This document shows positions 36,302-47,208 of a stretch of 64,000 bases of DNA, in pieces. Each line of letters begins with the position of its first letter. Position 1 is the first letter of the stretch. Under the pieces are notes generated by a model. That model was not told the origin of the DNA and did not search any database. It saw only the letters and a program-made list of their open reading frames with translations. The stretch covers positions 62,001 to 126,000 of the forward strand of contig CACEDS010000003.1 of assembly GCA_902558395.1 (NCBI GenBank). Reading direction: 5' to 3'. This DNA comes from an uncultured SAR86 cluster bacterium (GTDB lineage Bacteria; Pseudomonadota; Gammaproteobacteria; Magnimaribacterales; D2472). The translations under genes and the position numbers were made by a program.

Positions 36302-38311
36302 ATGACAAAAGCATTAAAGGTAGTATCTAATTTTGAGCCAGCTGGATCACAGCCAGATGCTATAAAAAGTTTAGTTGGTGGGCTCAATGATGGATTGCTT
36401 CATCAAACGCTTTTAGGTGTTACTGGTTCAGGTAAAACCTACACTATGGCAAAGGTTATTGAGGAAACTCAAAGGCCCGCTATTGTTATGGCGCACAATA
36501 AAACTCTTGCAGCACAACTCTATGGTGAGTTCAGAGATTTCTTTCCAGAGAACTCTGTCGAATACTTTGTTTCTTACTATGACTACTATCAACCTGAAGC
36601 ATATGTTCCAACCTCAGATACATATATTGCTAAAGATGCATCTATTAATGAGCACATTGAACAGATGCGACTTTCTGCAACAAAAGCTCTTTTAGAAAGA
36701 AAAGATACCATCGTAATTGCAACGGTATCTTCGATTTATGGTTTGGGTGCTCCTGAATCTTATTTAAAAATGGTAGTTCATTTAGATAGAGGAGATATTA
36801 TTAACCAAAGAGATCTATTAAGAAGGTTTTCATCACTGCAATATACAAGAAACGATCTAGATTTTAGAAGAGCTACTTTTAGGGTGAGGGGAGATACTAT
36901 TGATGTATATCCAGCTGATTCTGACAATGAAGCACTGAGGATAGAACTATTTGGTGATGAAATTGAAAAACTTTCTTGGTTTGATCCTTTGACTGGAGCA
37001 ATTATTAATGAGGTTCCAAGAGCTACTATATTTCCAAAAACACATTATGTGACTCCAAAAGAAACGGTATTAGATTGTATCGACAGCATTAAAGAGGAGT
37101 TAAAAGAACGATTAGAGTATCTTCGATCAGTCAACAAATTAGTTGAAGCTCAAAGACTGGAAGAGCGAACAAACTATGACATTGAGATGATGCGTGAGCT
37201 TGGCTACTGTCAGGGAGTAGAAAATTATTCAAGATACTTGTCTGGAAGGAATCCAGGAGAGTCGCCACCTTGTTTATTTGATTATATTCCCAAGAATGCA
37301 ATAGTTTTTATCGATGAATCTCACGTTTCTGTGCCTCAAATAGGTGCTATGTACAAAGGTGACCGCTCAAGGAAGGAAACCCTTGTAGAATATGGGTTTA
37401 GGCTGCCTTCAGCTATGGATAATAGGCCTCTAAAATTTGATGAATGGGAGCTTTTAGCGCCCCAAAGAGTCTATGTTTCAGCTACTCCAAGCAGATACGA
37501 AGAAGAGCATCAAGATAATCTAGTTGAATTGCTCGTACGACCGACTGGTTTAACTGATCCTGATGTTGAGGTAAGACCTGCATCCACACAAATTGATGAT
37601 GTCATTGGTGAATGTAATGAAAGAGTTGCGTTAAAAGAAAGAGTCTTAATTACAACTCTTACAAAAAGAATGGCAGAAGACTTAACTGATTATCTAGATG
37701 AAAATGGAATTTCGGCAAGATACATGCATTCGGATACCGATACAGTTGAGCGAGTAGAAATTATTCGTGATTTAAGACTTGGAAAATTTGATGTCTTAGT
37801 TGGTATTAATTTACTAAGAGAAGGATTAGATATTCCAGAGGTAAGTTTGGTTGCAATTTTGGATGCAGACAAGGAAGGATTTTTAAGATCTGAAACAACT
37901 ATGATTCAAACCATAGGAAGGGCAGCAAGAAATTTAAGAGGCAAAGCAATTTTGTATGCCAACAAAATGACAGGTTCAATGGAACGAGCAATTGCAGAGA
38001 CCAACAGAAGAAGATCGATTCAAGAAAAATATAATCACGAAAATAAAATTACACCTCAGTCTATAAATACAAAAGTTAAAGACATCATGGAAGGTGCAAG
38101 AGTTGTAAAAGGCAAAGCAAAAATTAAAAAAGAAGACATAGAAAAATCTTTGCCATTTAAGATAAAAGAAGACTCAGTAGAAGGGCTAAGTGAATCAATA
38201 GAAAAGATTGAAAATCAAATGTATGCCTATGCAAAAGAGATGGAATTTGAGAAAGCTGCTCAGTGCAGAGATAAGATGAAATCTCTTAAAAGAAAGTTAA
38301 TTGATCTTTAG
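36302..38311 (+). CDS. uvrB: UvrB, excinuclease ABC subunit B
   Basis: Damage-verifying helicase-like subunit of nucleotide excision repair. The 669 residues (E. coli 673) have [11 protein letters not shown], Walker [11 protein letters not shown] (residues 39-48), the beta-hairpin region [16 protein letters not shown], the DEAD-like [22 protein letters not shown], helicase motifs [10 protein letters not shown] and [38 protein letters not shown], and the C-terminal UVR motif binding UvrC ([21 protein letters not shown]). In E. coli uvrB is SOS-controlled; I see no LexA box upstream here. Its 3' end overlaps the convergent lytic transglycosylase gene by 26 bases. Confidence 0.98.
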   Translation: MTKALKVVSNFEPAGSQPDAIKSLVGGLNDGLLHQTLLGVTGSGKTYTMAKVIEETQRPAIVMAHNKTLAAQLYGEFRDFFPENSVEYFVSYYDYYQPEAYVPTSDTYIAKDASINEHIEQMRLSATKALLERKDTIVIATVSSIYGLGAPESYLKMVVHLDRGDIINQRDLLRRFSSLQYTRNDLDFRRATFRVRGDTIDVYPADSDNEALRIELFGDEIEKLSWFDPLTGAIINEVPRATIFPKTHYVTPKETVLDCIDSIKEELKERLEYLRSVNKLVEAQRLEERTNYDIEMMRELGYCQGVENYSRYLSGRNPGESPPCLFDYIPKNAIVFIDESHVSVPQIGAMYKGDRSRKETLVEYGFRLPSAMDNRPLKFDEWELLAPQRVYVSATPSRYEEEHQDNLVELLVRPTGLTDPDVEVRPASTQIDDVIGECNERVALKERVLITTLTKRMAEDLTDYLDENGISARYMHSDTDTVERVEIIRDLRLGKFDVLVGINLLREGLDIPEVSLVAILDADKEGFLRSETTMIQTIGRAARNLRGKAILYANKMTGSMERAIAETNRRRSIQEKYNHENKITPQSINTKVKDIMEGARVVKGKAKIKKEDIEKSLPFKIKEDSVEGLSESIEKIENQMYAYAKEMEFEKAAQCRDKMKSLKRKLIDL

Positions 38312-39011
38312 GCTTGGTACAAGAATGTGCCGCCAAAAGATTGTAGTAGCTCTTAACACGGTAAACATAATCAATAGCTTGTTGGCCTCTTGAATAACCA
38401 TTTACGTCAATTAAATTTACATCTTCGCCATTAATATTTTTAAGTTCATCTTCAAGATCTGGCCATGTAATTTCATCTGGTTCTTTACCAATTTCTTTAG
38501 CAATGTTGATGATATTTGTAGGACCTAGATTATATTTAGCTAAAGATATAGATAATTGATCTGCGGTAGTTTTTCCATATATATTTCTTTCTTGAAGCAT
38601 CGCTAAATATTTAGCTCCGCCCATAATATTTTGTTCAGGATTAAGGCGTTTTTCTACTCCAACTATTGCAGCGGTTTCAAGAGTCACCATCATCATTCCT
38701 CTTACGCCCATGTTAGATTTTGCTTTGGGATCCCACTGAGATTCTTGAAAAGAAATGGCTGCTAAAAGATCAGTATCGATCAAAGTTTCTTCAGATGCTT
38801 TTTCAAACATTTCTTTAAACTTTGGAAATCTATTTTCTAAAAGATCTTTAAATTTTGTTTGTTCAAAATTATTTAGAGGTGTTTTTGCATAGACTTCTTC
38901 GAGGTGAGATTCACATTCGAGAGCATCTTTTTCTTGAACCAGAAAAACGTCACACGAGCTCAGGATTAGCAAACTTGAAATGCTAAAAAAAACTTTAAAG
39001 ATATTCCCCAT
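38286..39011 (-). CDS. MltF-type lytic transglycosylase domain only, lipoprotein
   Basis: Lytic transglycosylases cut peptidoglycan glycan strands. After a signal peptide with lipobox LSSC, the mature protein has a helical lead-in and an SLT domain: [18 protein letters not shown] with the catalytic Glu, [36 protein letters not shown] and [14 protein letters not shown]. The sequence fits the C-terminal catalytic half of MltF, and MltF also neighbours purL in E. coli, but the N-terminal solute-binding-like regulatory half (about 250 residues) is missing. I prefer the ATG at 39011 (241 residues) over an in-frame TTG two codons upstream. The divergent gene is purL. Confidence 0.82.
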   Translation of the reverse strand: MGNIFKVFFSISSLLILSSCDVFLVQEKDALECESHLEEVYAKTPLNNFEQTKFKDLLENRFPKFKEMFEKASEETLIDTDLLAAISFQESQWDPKAKSNMGVRGMMMVTLETAAIVGVEKRLNPEQNIMGGAKYLAMLQERNIYGKTTADQLSISLAKYNLGPTNIINIAKEIGKEPDEITWPDLEDELKNINGEDVNLIDVNGYSRGQQAIDYVYRVKSYYNLLAAHSCTKPKDQLTFF

Positions 39012-39073
39012 TTTCAATTATTTTTTATAAAAGACTTTATAATTGTTACATACAATATTTCAGACTGAGAGAA

Positions 39074-42000
39074 GTGTCAAAGACTAATACTTTTATATTG
39101 CAAGGCAAGAAAAGTTTTTCAGACTCTAAACTAGAGCAATTGAACTTCGAATTTAATAATTCAAATAATAGAAAATCTAATATTAGTTCAAATGAAATTT
39201 ATATTGTTGCTTCCCAAAATAAAAATTTAGATTTAAAAAGTTTAAAAAATATTTTAAATGCTGATGATAATTTGGATTCATTTTCTTTTATAGTTGGTCC
39301 AAGATCAGGAACTATTTCTCCATGGTCATCTAAGACCGAAGACATTATTCGAAATGTCGGCATCAAAGATGTTGATAGGGTTGAAAGATTTAACGGATTT
39401 AATATTTCAGATGAAATAAATATTGATGAAACAGATTTATCGATGTTTTTTGATCGAATGACCCAATCGATATATCTTAATTCTAATGCATGCATAAATT
39501 TTCTAAATGTTGACCCACAAAGATCGGTAAGTGTTATTGATATTTTAAAAGGCGGTATAAAAACTCTAGAAGATGCCAATAAAACCTTTGGATTTGCTAT
39601 GAGCAGCGATGAAATTGAATATTTATATGATTTTTACTCAAAAGCAGCTCGAAATCCGACAGATGCAGAGCTAATGATGTTTGCTCAAGCTAATTCAGAG
39701 CACTGTAGACATAAGATTTTTAATGCTAAATGGACTGTTAATGGCGCTGCAAAGAATAATAGCCTGTTTGACTTAATAAAGGAGACAAGTAAGCAGTCTC
39801 CAAACGGGATTATTTCAGCATATAAAGATAATGCAGCTATTACAGAGGGTGAAAGCGTTCAAAGACTAAATCTAGGTGCTGAAAATAATTATGCTTTTGT
39901 AGAAGATAAGCTTAATTCAACGATAAAAGTAGAAACACACAACCACCCAACCGCTATTTCCCCATATCCTGGAGCAGCTACTGGTTCAGGTGGTGAGATA
40001 AGGGATGAGGGTGCGACTGGTAGAGGAGCAAAACCTAAAATAGGGCTAGTTGGGTTTAATGTATCTAACTTAAGAATCCCAAATCTTAAAAGAAGCTGGG
40101 AAGGTGATGAGCACAAGCCAGAAAGAATTGCTCCTCCTTTGGATATTATGATTGAAGCACCCATAGGAGCGGCAGCCTTCAATAATGAATTTGGAAGGCC
40201 TTCAACACTTGGTTACTTTAGATCTTATGAAACTCATTTTGATCAAAGTAATTATGCTTATGGATATCACAAGCCAATAATGCTAGCAGGTGGAATTGGT
40301 GAAATAAGAGATAAGAATAATTTTAAACTACAAATAACTGAGGACTATCATGTTGTAGTTTTGGGTGGTCCAGCAATGCTAATTGGTCTAGGTGGTGGTG
40401 CAGCATCATCTGTTTCCTCAGGAGATAGTGATGAGGATTTAGATTTTGCATCTGTTCAAAGAGATAACGCCGAGATGGAAAGAAGGTGCCAAGAAGTAAT
40501 AAATGTATGCTCATCTCAAGATAATAGTTATATAGAATTTATTCATGATGTTGGGGCTGGAGGGCTTTCTAATGCTATTCCAGAATTGGCTAAGGATTCA
40601 AATTTAGGCGTTTACATTGAGCTAGATAAAATCCCAAATTCAGATAAGTCTATGTCACCAATGGAAATTTGGTCGAATGAATCTCAAGAGCGATATGTCT
40701 TGGCTGTTCATCCAGATAACAAAGATGACTTTGAAGCAATCTGTCAAAGAGAGAGATGCGTTTATGCTTTTGTTGGTGTTACAACCGAAGAAAAGTCTGT
40801 AAAACTATATGATTCAAAAACTGAATCTTATCCAGTAAATGTACCTTTATCTATGTTATTTGGTGATTTACCGATTACAGACATGTCAGTAACTACCAAT
40901 GAGATGGTTGAGACAAAAGAAGATGCTTCATCAAGTTATGAATTTGCTGATGCTCTTGTCAAAACTCTTCAGCATCCAACTGTCGCATCAAAATCATTCT
41001 TAATAACAATTGGAGATAGAACTGTTGGAGGGATGGTAGCAAGAGACCAATTTGTCGGTCCTTATCAAGTTCCGGTTTCAGATTATTCAATGAGTTTACG
41101 ATCGTTCACATCAAATAGTGGTGAAGTTTTAACTGTTGGCGAAAAGCCAACCCTTGCTGTTAAGAATCCTGGTGCGTCGATGCGCATGGCTGTTGCAGAG
41201 GCTCTAACCAATATGGTTGCAGTAAACATTAAAGGCCTTGACCAAGTTCAAGTCTCTGCTAATTGGATGGCTGCTTCCGGTGAAGAAGTTGAAGACTTAG
41301 CTTTAAGAGAGGGTGTTGAATCACTTTCAAAGTGCTGCGTTGATTTAAATATTTCAGTTCCAGTTGGAAAAGATTCATTATCTATGAGAACTAAATGGGA
41401 CGATGGTTCTGCTGAAAGGGTGGTAAAAAGTCCTCTATCAGGAGTTATAACAGCTATGGCACCTGTAGCTGATGTAAGAAACTCTATAACACCTGAATTG
41501 GATATTAGCGCATCATCAAAATTGGTGCATGTGGCATTAAATGATAAAAAGAGATTAGCCCAATCCATTTTTTCAGAAGTTACCCAATCTAATTTTAATG
41601 CGACACCTGATTTTGATGATGTTGTTTTATTTAAATCAATGTTTTCAACTATTCAAGAGATGATTTTGAATAAAAGAATACTAGCACTTCATGATGTATC
41701 TGATGGAGGTCTAATAGTATCTCTTTTAGAAATGGCGTTCACAAAAAAGACTGGCTTAAATATTCAAATTGAAAATCTAAATCGAGAAGACTTGAATGAT
41801 TTTTTCTTTGCAGAAGAAATAGGTTTGGTTATTCAAGTAGATGATTCTAATCTTAGTTTAGTTATTTCAGAGCTTGAGTCTAGAGGATTATCAGCAAACA
41901 TAGTTGCTTCAATTAAAGATGATGCAAGAATTACTATTAGTAATGAATCTGAAACTTTCTATGATGAATCTGTTATTTCACTTGAAAAGCATTGGAGAGA

Positions 42001-42919
42001 AACAAGTCATGCAATTCAAGCACTAAGAGATAATCAATCAATTGCTGATTCAGAATTAGCTGTATTAAGTGATACAAATCATATGGGATTATTTGCTAAT
42101 GAATCTTTTGACGAAAAATCATTAGACAGCCTTAATATTTCTTCTACCAAACCAAAGGTTGCCATTTTAAGAGAGCAAGGTGTAAACGGTCAGATGGAAA
42201 TGGCAGCTGCTTTCACTTTAGCTGGATTTGATGCAGTTGATGTTCATATGCAAGACTTGCTTGATAATCGAGTCAATTTAAAAGATTTTAATGGTTTGGC
42301 AGCCTGTGGTGGTTTTTCATACGGTGATGTTTTGGGTGCTGGTGGCGGCTGGTCAAAAACAATACTTTATAACAATGAAGTAAAAGATCAGTTTGAAACA
42401 TTTTTTAATAATCCCGCAACTTTTACACTTGGAGTGTGCAATGGTTGCCAAATGGTCTCTAATTTAAAAGAGATAATTCCTGGAGCTGAGTATTGGCCAA
42501 CATTTGAAAAAAACCTTTCAGATCAATTTGAAGCCAGGCTTGCTCAGGTGAAAATTAAAAAGTCTGATTCAATTCTTCTATCTGGCATGGAAGGTTGGAG
42601 TATGCCAATTGCATCTGCTCATGGAGAAGGGCACGCAAAATTTGATGAAGAAAGTTTCAAGAGCTTTTTGAATTCAAATCAAATTGCAATGAATTTTGTT
42701 GATTCAAATGGATCTAATACTGAGACTTATCCGCTTAATCCAAACGGTTCCATAGATGGTATTACAGGTATCACTGCCGCAAATGGAAGAGTAACAATAA
42801 TGATGCCTCATCCGGAAAGAGTGTTCAGAAAATTACAGATGAGCTGGAGACCAAATCATTGGAAAGAGTTCTCCCCATGGATGCAAATCTTCATTAATGC
42901 TAAAAAATTTGTAGATTAA
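39074..42919 (+). CDS. purL: Phosphoribosylformylglycinamidine synthase (single-chain)
   Basis: Fourth step of purine synthesis: FGAR plus glutamine and ATP gives FGAM. The 1281-residue single-chain enzyme is typical of gammaproteobacteria (E. coli 1295). Order: N-terminal PurS-like domain; linker with MFAQANSEHCRHKIFNA; synthetase domains (VETHNHPTAISPYPGAATGSGGEIRDEGATGRGA; DVGAGGLSNAIPEL; GDRTVGGMVARDQFVGPYQVPV; HDVSDGGLIVSLLEM); C-terminal glutaminase with GVCNGCQMVSNL nucleophile and PHPERVFR. The start is GTG after a GAGAGA purine stretch. It ends 2 bases from the convergent Nudix gene. Confidence 0.98.
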   Translation: MSKTNTFILQGKKSFSDSKLEQLNFEFNNSNNRKSNISSNEIYIVASQNKNLDLKSLKNILNADDNLDSFSFIVGPRSGTISPWSSKTEDIIRNVGIKDVDRVERFNGFNISDEINIDETDLSMFFDRMTQSIYLNSNACINFLNVDPQRSVSVIDILKGGIKTLEDANKTFGFAMSSDEIEYLYDFYSKAARNPTDAELMMFAQANSEHCRHKIFNAKWTVNGAAKNNSLFDLIKETSKQSPNGIISAYKDNAAITEGESVQRLNLGAENNYAFVEDKLNSTIKVETHNHPTAISPYPGAATGSGGEIRDEGATGRGAKPKIGLVGFNVSNLRIPNLKRSWEGDEHKPERIAPPLDIMIEAPIGAAAFNNEFGRPSTLGYFRSYETHFDQSNYAYGYHKPIMLAGGIGEIRDKNNFKLQITEDYHVVVLGGPAMLIGLGGGAASSVSSGDSDEDLDFASVQRDNAEMERRCQEVINVCSSQDNSYIEFIHDVGAGGLSNAIPELAKDSNLGVYIELDKIPNSDKSMSPMEIWSNESQERYVLAVHPDNKDDFEAICQRERCVYAFVGVTTEEKSVKLYDSKTESYPVNVPLSMLFGDLPITDMSVTTNEMVETKEDASSSYEFADALVKTLQHPTVASKSFLITIGDRTVGGMVARDQFVGPYQVPVSDYSMSLRSFTSNSGEVLTVGEKPTLAVKNPGASMRMAVAEALTNMVAVNIKGLDQVQVSANWMAASGEEVEDLALREGVESLSKCCVDLNISVPVGKDSLSMRTKWDDGSAERVVKSPLSGVITAMAPVADVRNSITPELDISASSKLVHVALNDKKRLAQSIFSEVTQSNFNATPDFDDVVLFKSMFSTIQEMILNKRILALHDVSDGGLIVSLLEMAFTKKTGLNIQIENLNREDLNDFFFAEEIGLVIQVDDSNLSLVISELESRGLSANIVASIKDDARITISNESETFYDESVISLEKHWRETSHAIQALRDNQSIADSELAVLSDTNHMGLFANESFDEKSLDSLNISSTKPKVAILREQGVNGQMEMAAAFTLAGFDAVDVHMQDLLDNRVNLKDFNGLAACGGFSYGDVLGAGGGWSKTILYNNEVKDQFETFFNNPATFTLGVCNGCQMVSNLKEIIPGAEYWPTFEKNLSDQFEARLAQVKIKKSDSILLSGMEGWSMPIASAHGEGHAKFDEESFKSFLNSNQIAMNFVDSNGSNTETYPLNPNGSIDGITGITAANGRVTIMMPHPERVFRKLQMSWRPNHWKEFSPWMQIFINAKKFVD

Positions 42920-42921
42920 TT

Positions 42922-43461
42922 CTATTTCCAAAGAGTTATATCTTCTTCTCTAAAAATAAAATCATTATTTTTACTATCTTCGATATAGTACTTTAGAGTT
43001 CTTTCTACAGTTGGAAACGCTAATTCATTCCAAAGAATTTCGTCTTTTGAAAAAAGTTTTACTTCCATGCTTTCAGAGGTTGGACCGAAGTTTTCATCAA
43101 GTAAATCTGCAAGATAAAAAAGGTGTACTTGGTTTATATGTGGCAAGCTAAACATGGTGTATGGCATTATTACTTTTGCCTCAGAGCCTGTTTCTTCCAT
43201 TGTTTCTCTCAGGGCACCAGCTTGCAAGGTCTCAGCATTTTCCATAAACCCCGCAGGCAATGTCCACAATCCTTTTCTTGGATGAATATTTCTTTTAGCC
43301 ATTAGAATTTTTTCATCTCTTATACACAAGGCTCCAACAATCATATTAGGGTTGGTATAAAAAATTGTTTCACAGTCTTTGCAGCAATATCTTTTGTAGT
43401 GATCATCTTCTGGAATTTTAAATTCTAGATTTGAACTTCCGCAATTTGAACAATATTTCAA
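42922..43461 (-). CDS. Nudix hydrolase with N-terminal zinc ribbon
   Basis: A 179-residue Nudix pyrophosphohydrolase. The N terminus is a four-Cys ribbon (YCSNCGSSN...YCCKDCETI), and the Nudix box GFMENAETLQAGALRETMEETG matches GX5EX7REUXEEXG fully. Zinc ribbon plus Nudix resembles the NudC-like/Nudix_N_2 group acting on NADH-type or ADP-ribose-type substrates, but the NudC SQPWPFPxS motif is absent, so the substrate is open. The start is TTG: an in-frame stop lies two codons upstream and no ATG precedes the zinc ribbon. AGGA is placed suitably upstream. Confidence 0.83.
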   Translation of the reverse strand: MKYCSNCGSSNLEFKIPEDDHYKRYCCKDCETIFYTNPNMIVGALCIRDEKILMAKRNIHPRKGLWTLPAGFMENAETLQAGALRETMEETGSEAKVIMPYTMFSLPHINQVHLFYLADLLDENFGPTSESMEVKLFSKDEILWNELAFPTVERTLKYYIEDSKNNDFIFREEDITLWK

Positions 43462-43513
43462 TTTTTATATTCCTAAATAGTATAAGGTCGTTTAAGAAGT
43501 TAAACTGTACCTG

Positions 43514-44116
43514 ATGTTAGACAGCATAAAGCAAAAGCTTGAAAAACTAAATCCTATTGAATCAACTTCTCTTAAAAAGGCTGGAGTCTTTATAGGTATT
43601 TTGTATCACGATGAGTACATAAATAACCCAGAAATAATCTTTACCCAAAGATCTACAAAACTTTCTACTCACTCAGGAGAGGTCAGTTTTCCAGGAGGTA
43701 AATGGGATGAGCAAGACAAAAATTTGTATGAAACAGCATTAAGAGAATCAAATGAAGAAATAAATTTAAATACAGAGGATGTAGTTTTGGCTGGCTCATT
43801 AAAATATTTAGTTTCAAAACATAAAATTGAAGTAAATCCTTATATAGGCCTGATAACAAAAAAACAGAACTTAGTAGATAACGATGAAATAGAAAAAATT
43901 TTTACGGTCCCGCTAGAATTTCTTACTGATAAAAAAAATGCCAAGCTTCACAAGATAGAAAGAAAGAATAGAAATGTAATAGTTCCAAGTTGGGTTTATA
44001 ATGACCAAATAATTTGGGGCTTAACTGCAATGATTACTGCAGATTTCGTCAATACATGCTTTGACGCAGGCATAGAAGAGGATTTAGATATTATTAGAGA
44101 ACAATATGATTATTGA
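43514..44116 (+). CDS. CoA pyrophosphatase-type Nudix hydrolase (NudL-like)
   Basis: A 200-residue Nudix protein of the CoA-pyrophosphatase group, which cleaves CoA or its derivatives to 4'-phosphopantetheine and 3',5'-ADP. The group signature [35 protein letters not shown] contains both the upstream H-GEVSFPGG element and the Nudix box. Length fits YeaB/NudL (192 in E. coli). It overlaps the following carbonic-anhydrase-like gene by 11 bases and begins a five-gene run ending in the dihydroorotase gene. Confidence 0.83.
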   Translation: MLDSIKQKLEKLNPIESTSLKKAGVFIGILYHDEYINNPEIIFTQRSTKLSTHSGEVSFPGGKWDEQDKNLYETALRESNEEINLNTEDVVLAGSLKYLVSKHKIEVNPYIGLITKKQNLVDNDEIEKIFTVPLEFLTDKKNAKLHKIERKNRNVIVPSWVYNDQIIWGLTAMITADFVNTCFDAGIEEDLDIIREQYDY

Positions 44117-44624
44117 ACTTGGTGAAAAAAAGCTTAAAACAGATGGTGAAGATTTTTTCATTGCACCAAGTGCAACAGTTATTGGTGATGTTCAACTTGC
44201 CAAAGATGCAAGTATTTGGTTTAACGCAACAATAAGAGGCGACAATGAGCCAATAATTGTTGGAGAGGGATCAAATGTTCAAGACGGCTCAATTATTCAT
44301 ACCGATCCAGGTTATAAATGCATTATTGGAAAACATGTTACCGTAGGGCACATGGTAATGCTTCACGGTTGTGAAATTGGAGATGGAAGTTTGATTGGTA
44401 TTGGGTCTGTTGTTCTTAACGGAGCAAAAATAGGAAAAAACTGTATTATTGGAGCTAAAGCATTAGTTACTGAAGGTATGGAAATTCCTGACGGGTCAAT
44501 GGTTCTTGGTATGCCTGGTAAAATCAAGAAAACTCTTAATGATGAAGAGCAGAAAATGGTGTCACTAGGAGCATATCATTACATAGAAAATTATAAGAAA
44601 TATAAGGAATTAGCTTCATACTAA
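44106..44624 (+). CDS. Gamma-class carbonic anhydrase family protein (YrdA-like)
   Basis: A 172-residue left-handed beta-helix protein built of hexapeptide repeats. The three zinc-binding histidines are in place: His65 (SIIHTDPG), His82 and His87 ([10 protein letters not shown]), and the RGDNEPI motif (from Arg44) that stabilises the trimer is present. Many members have weak or no carbonic anhydrase activity, so the catalytic role is uncertain although the metal site is intact. Overlaps the Nudix gene and is followed one base later by alaS. Confidence 0.85.
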   Translation: MIIELGEKKLKTDGEDFFIAPSATVIGDVQLAKDASIWFNATIRGDNEPIIVGEGSNVQDGSIIHTDPGYKCIIGKHVTVGHMVMLHGCEIGDGSLIGIGSVVLNGAKIGKNCIIGAKALVTEGMEIPDGSMVLGMPGKIKKTLNDEEQKMVSLGAYHYIENYKKYKELASY

Positions 44625-44625
44625 A

Positions 44626-47202
44626 ATGAAAACAAGTGATATAAGACAAGCTTTTCTAGACTTTTTTAATTCAAAAGACCATCAGGTTGTAGATTCTAGC
44701 CCGTTAATACCTGCTAATGATGAGACCCTTTTATTCACCAATGCTGGAATGGTTCAATTTAAAGATGTTTTTTTAGGAACTGATAAAAGAAAGTACTCAA
44801 GAGCAACAACATCACAAAGGTGCATTAGAGCTGGTGGAAAACACAACGACCTTGAAAATGTTGGCTATACATTAAGACACCACACATTTTTTGAGATGTT
44901 GGGTAATTTTAGTTTTGGTGATTATTTCAAAGAAGACGCAATTAAATATGCTTGGGAATTCCTAACCGATGCTCTAAAGCTTGAAAAAGATAAACTATGG
45001 ATTTCTGTATATAAAGATGATGATGAAGCAGAAAAAATTTGGATAGATGTCATAGGTGTAGACCCTTCAAGAATAGTCAGGCTTGGAGATGAAGATAATT
45101 TTTGGTCTATGGGTGATACAGGCCCATGTGGCCCATGCTCTGAAATTTATTATGATCATGGCGACCATATTGAGGGAACTCCGCCAGGTTCAGAAGGTGA
45201 TGAAGGAGATAGATTCGTAGAAATATGGAATCTTGTATTCATGCAATTCAATAGAGATGATTCTGGCAAAATGACACCACTTCCGAAACCGTCTGTCGAT
45301 ACAGGTATGGGTCTTGAAAGAATTGCTGCCGTAATGCAGGGAGTTAATTCAAATTATCAAACTGATTTATTTAAAGATTTAATTAACGCATCAAACAGAG
45401 TTTTAGGTAATCAAGAAAGCGAATCTCATAAGGTTATATCTGATCATATTAGATCGGTGAGTTTTCTTATTGCTGACGGAATACTTCCTGAAAATGAAGG
45501 AAGAGGATATGTACTTAGAAGAATATTAAGAAGGGCCATTAGACACGGTTATAAGATGGGAGCAACTAAACCATTTTTATATCAGTTAGTTGATGATTTA
45601 GAAAAATTAATGAGCGAAGCATACCCATTAATTAAAGAGAAAAAAGAACATATTGCGCAAACAATTAAAGATGAAGAAGTTAAGTTTTTTGAGACTCTTG
45701 AAAAGGGTATTTATATTCTTGAGACAGCTATTTCCAAACTTGATAATGAAGTTATTCCTGGTGATGTTGTATTTAAACTTCATGATACCTTTGGATTTCC
45801 ATTTGATCTGACTGCTGATATCGCAAGAGAAAAAGGATTAAAAATAGATGAAGATGGCTTTAACAAATCCATGGACCAACAAAAACAAACATCAAAAGCA
45901 GGGAGCAGTTTTGTTTCTTCATTGCCTGCAGCTGCTGGTGTAGAGGAAACAGAATTTCTTGGTTATGAAACACTTGAATCTGAATCTAAAGTATTAGTTC
46001 TTTGGAGAGATCAAGATAGAGTTGATGAGGTTAGTGAATCTGATGAAGTATTTATTGCTTGTGAGAAGACTCCTTTTTATGCAGAGTCTGGTGGTCAAGT
46101 TGGTGATACAGGGAGGTTTATATCTGGAAACACAACTGGTACTATTTTAGATTGTAAAAAACAAGGAAAAGTGTTTTTACATAAGGCAATTATTGAGAAA
46201 GGATCTCTTAAAAATGGTGATGTTATTAGTATGAGTGTTGAAAAAGATAAAAGAACAGCAACAGCTATTCATCATTCATCTACTCATTTATTACATGCAG
46301 CTCTTCGAGAAGTTCTTGGTGATCACGTTCAGCAAAAAGGTTCATTGGTTGATGAATCAAAACTTAGATTTGATTTTTCACATTCAAAACCATTAACTAA
46401 AAATGAAATTTCATCTATAGAAGAGATAGTTAATAGAGAATTATTAAACAATGTTGAAGTTCAAACAGAAGTTATGAACCTTGATGATGCTATTAATTCT
46501 GGAGCTCAAGCATTATTTGGTGAGAAATATGAAGACGAGGTAAGAGTTTTAACAATGGGAGAAAAATCCTTTTCTGTTGAGCTTTGCGGCGGAACACATG
46601 TTGAGAGAACTGGAGATATTGGAGTCTTTGTAATTGTCAATCAGTCAAGTGTAGCCTCTGGAATCAGAAGAATTGAGGCTATTGGAGGCAAACAAGCTCA
46701 TCAATATATTAATGAAGTTCGTAAAGTTACTGATTCCTTGCAGAATAAATTAAATGTTCCTGCTGATGCATTGTTAGAAAAAGTGGAAGCTTTAATTGAA
46801 GAAAATAAAAAGCTAAAAAAATCAGGAGGCTCTCAGCCAAACTCCGTTAAAGTAATTTTCTCAGAAACTTATGATATTAATGACTGGCAATTACAAGTTG
46901 AGCAAGTTTCTACTGATGATAATAAGATTCTGAGAGGCTTAGTAGATAACAAAAAAGCTAGCCTTTCAAAAGGATGTGTTGTTTTACTGAATGCAATTGG
47001 TTCAAAAGTTGCTGTAGTCTCAGGCGTTACTGACAATTTAGTTGATCAACTTTCTGCTAAAGATGTTGTTTCATTGCTTTGTGAACAGTTGGGAGGTAAA
47101 GGTGGCGGAAGACCAGATTTTGCTCAAGGAGCCGGTGAAAGCAAAAATATTAATGAATTCGTGACTTCTATTTTAAATTCAGTAAAATCCCTCGCAAACT
47201 AA
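44626..47202 (+). CDS. alaS: Alanine--tRNA ligase
   Basis: Charges tRNA-Ala and hydrolyses mischarged Ser/Gly-tRNA-Ala. The 858 residues have class II motifs (LLFTNAGMVQFKDVFLG, RCIRAGGKHNDLENVG, HHTFFEMLGNFSFGDYFK), tRNA-recognition domain, editing domain (HHSSTHLLHAALREVLGDHV, CGGTHVERTGDIG) and the C-terminal DHHA1 domain with the GGKGGGRPDFAQGAG loop. All editing-site His/Cys residues are present. Slightly shorter than E. coli (876). Six bases separate it from lysC. Confidence 0.98.
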   Translation: MKTSDIRQAFLDFFNSKDHQVVDSSPLIPANDETLLFTNAGMVQFKDVFLGTDKRKYSRATTSQRCIRAGGKHNDLENVGYTLRHHTFFEMLGNFSFGDYFKEDAIKYAWEFLTDALKLEKDKLWISVYKDDDEAEKIWIDVIGVDPSRIVRLGDEDNFWSMGDTGPCGPCSEIYYDHGDHIEGTPPGSEGDEGDRFVEIWNLVFMQFNRDDSGKMTPLPKPSVDTGMGLERIAAVMQGVNSNYQTDLFKDLINASNRVLGNQESESHKVISDHIRSVSFLIADGILPENEGRGYVLRRILRRAIRHGYKMGATKPFLYQLVDDLEKLMSEAYPLIKEKKEHIAQTIKDEEVKFFETLEKGIYILETAISKLDNEVIPGDVVFKLHDTFGFPFDLTADIAREKGLKIDEDGFNKSMDQQKQTSKAGSSFVSSLPAAAGVEETEFLGYETLESESKVLVLWRDQDRVDEVSESDEVFIACEKTPFYAESGGQVGDTGRFISGNTTGTILDCKKQGKVFLHKAIIEKGSLKNGDVISMSVEKDKRTATAIHHSSTHLLHAALREVLGDHVQQKGSLVDESKLRFDFSHSKPLTKNEISSIEEIVNRELLNNVEVQTEVMNLDDAINSGAQALFGEKYEDEVRVLTMGEKSFSVELCGGTHVERTGDIGVFVIVNQSSVASGIRRIEAIGGKQAHQYINEVRKVTDSLQNKLNVPADALLEKVEALIEENKKLKKSGGSQPNSVKVIFSETYDINDWQLQVEQVSTDDNKILRGLVDNKKASLSKGCVVLLNAIGSKVAVVSGVTDNLVDQLSAKDVVSLLCEQLGGKGGGRPDFAQGAGESKNINEFVTSILNSVKSLAN

Positions 47203-47208
47203 GAAAAT

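Noticed and set aside
39199-41568. Several minus-strand frames of 60-126 codons inside purL
   Set aside because: All are shadows of the purL coding frame with low-complexity Ser/Leu composition.
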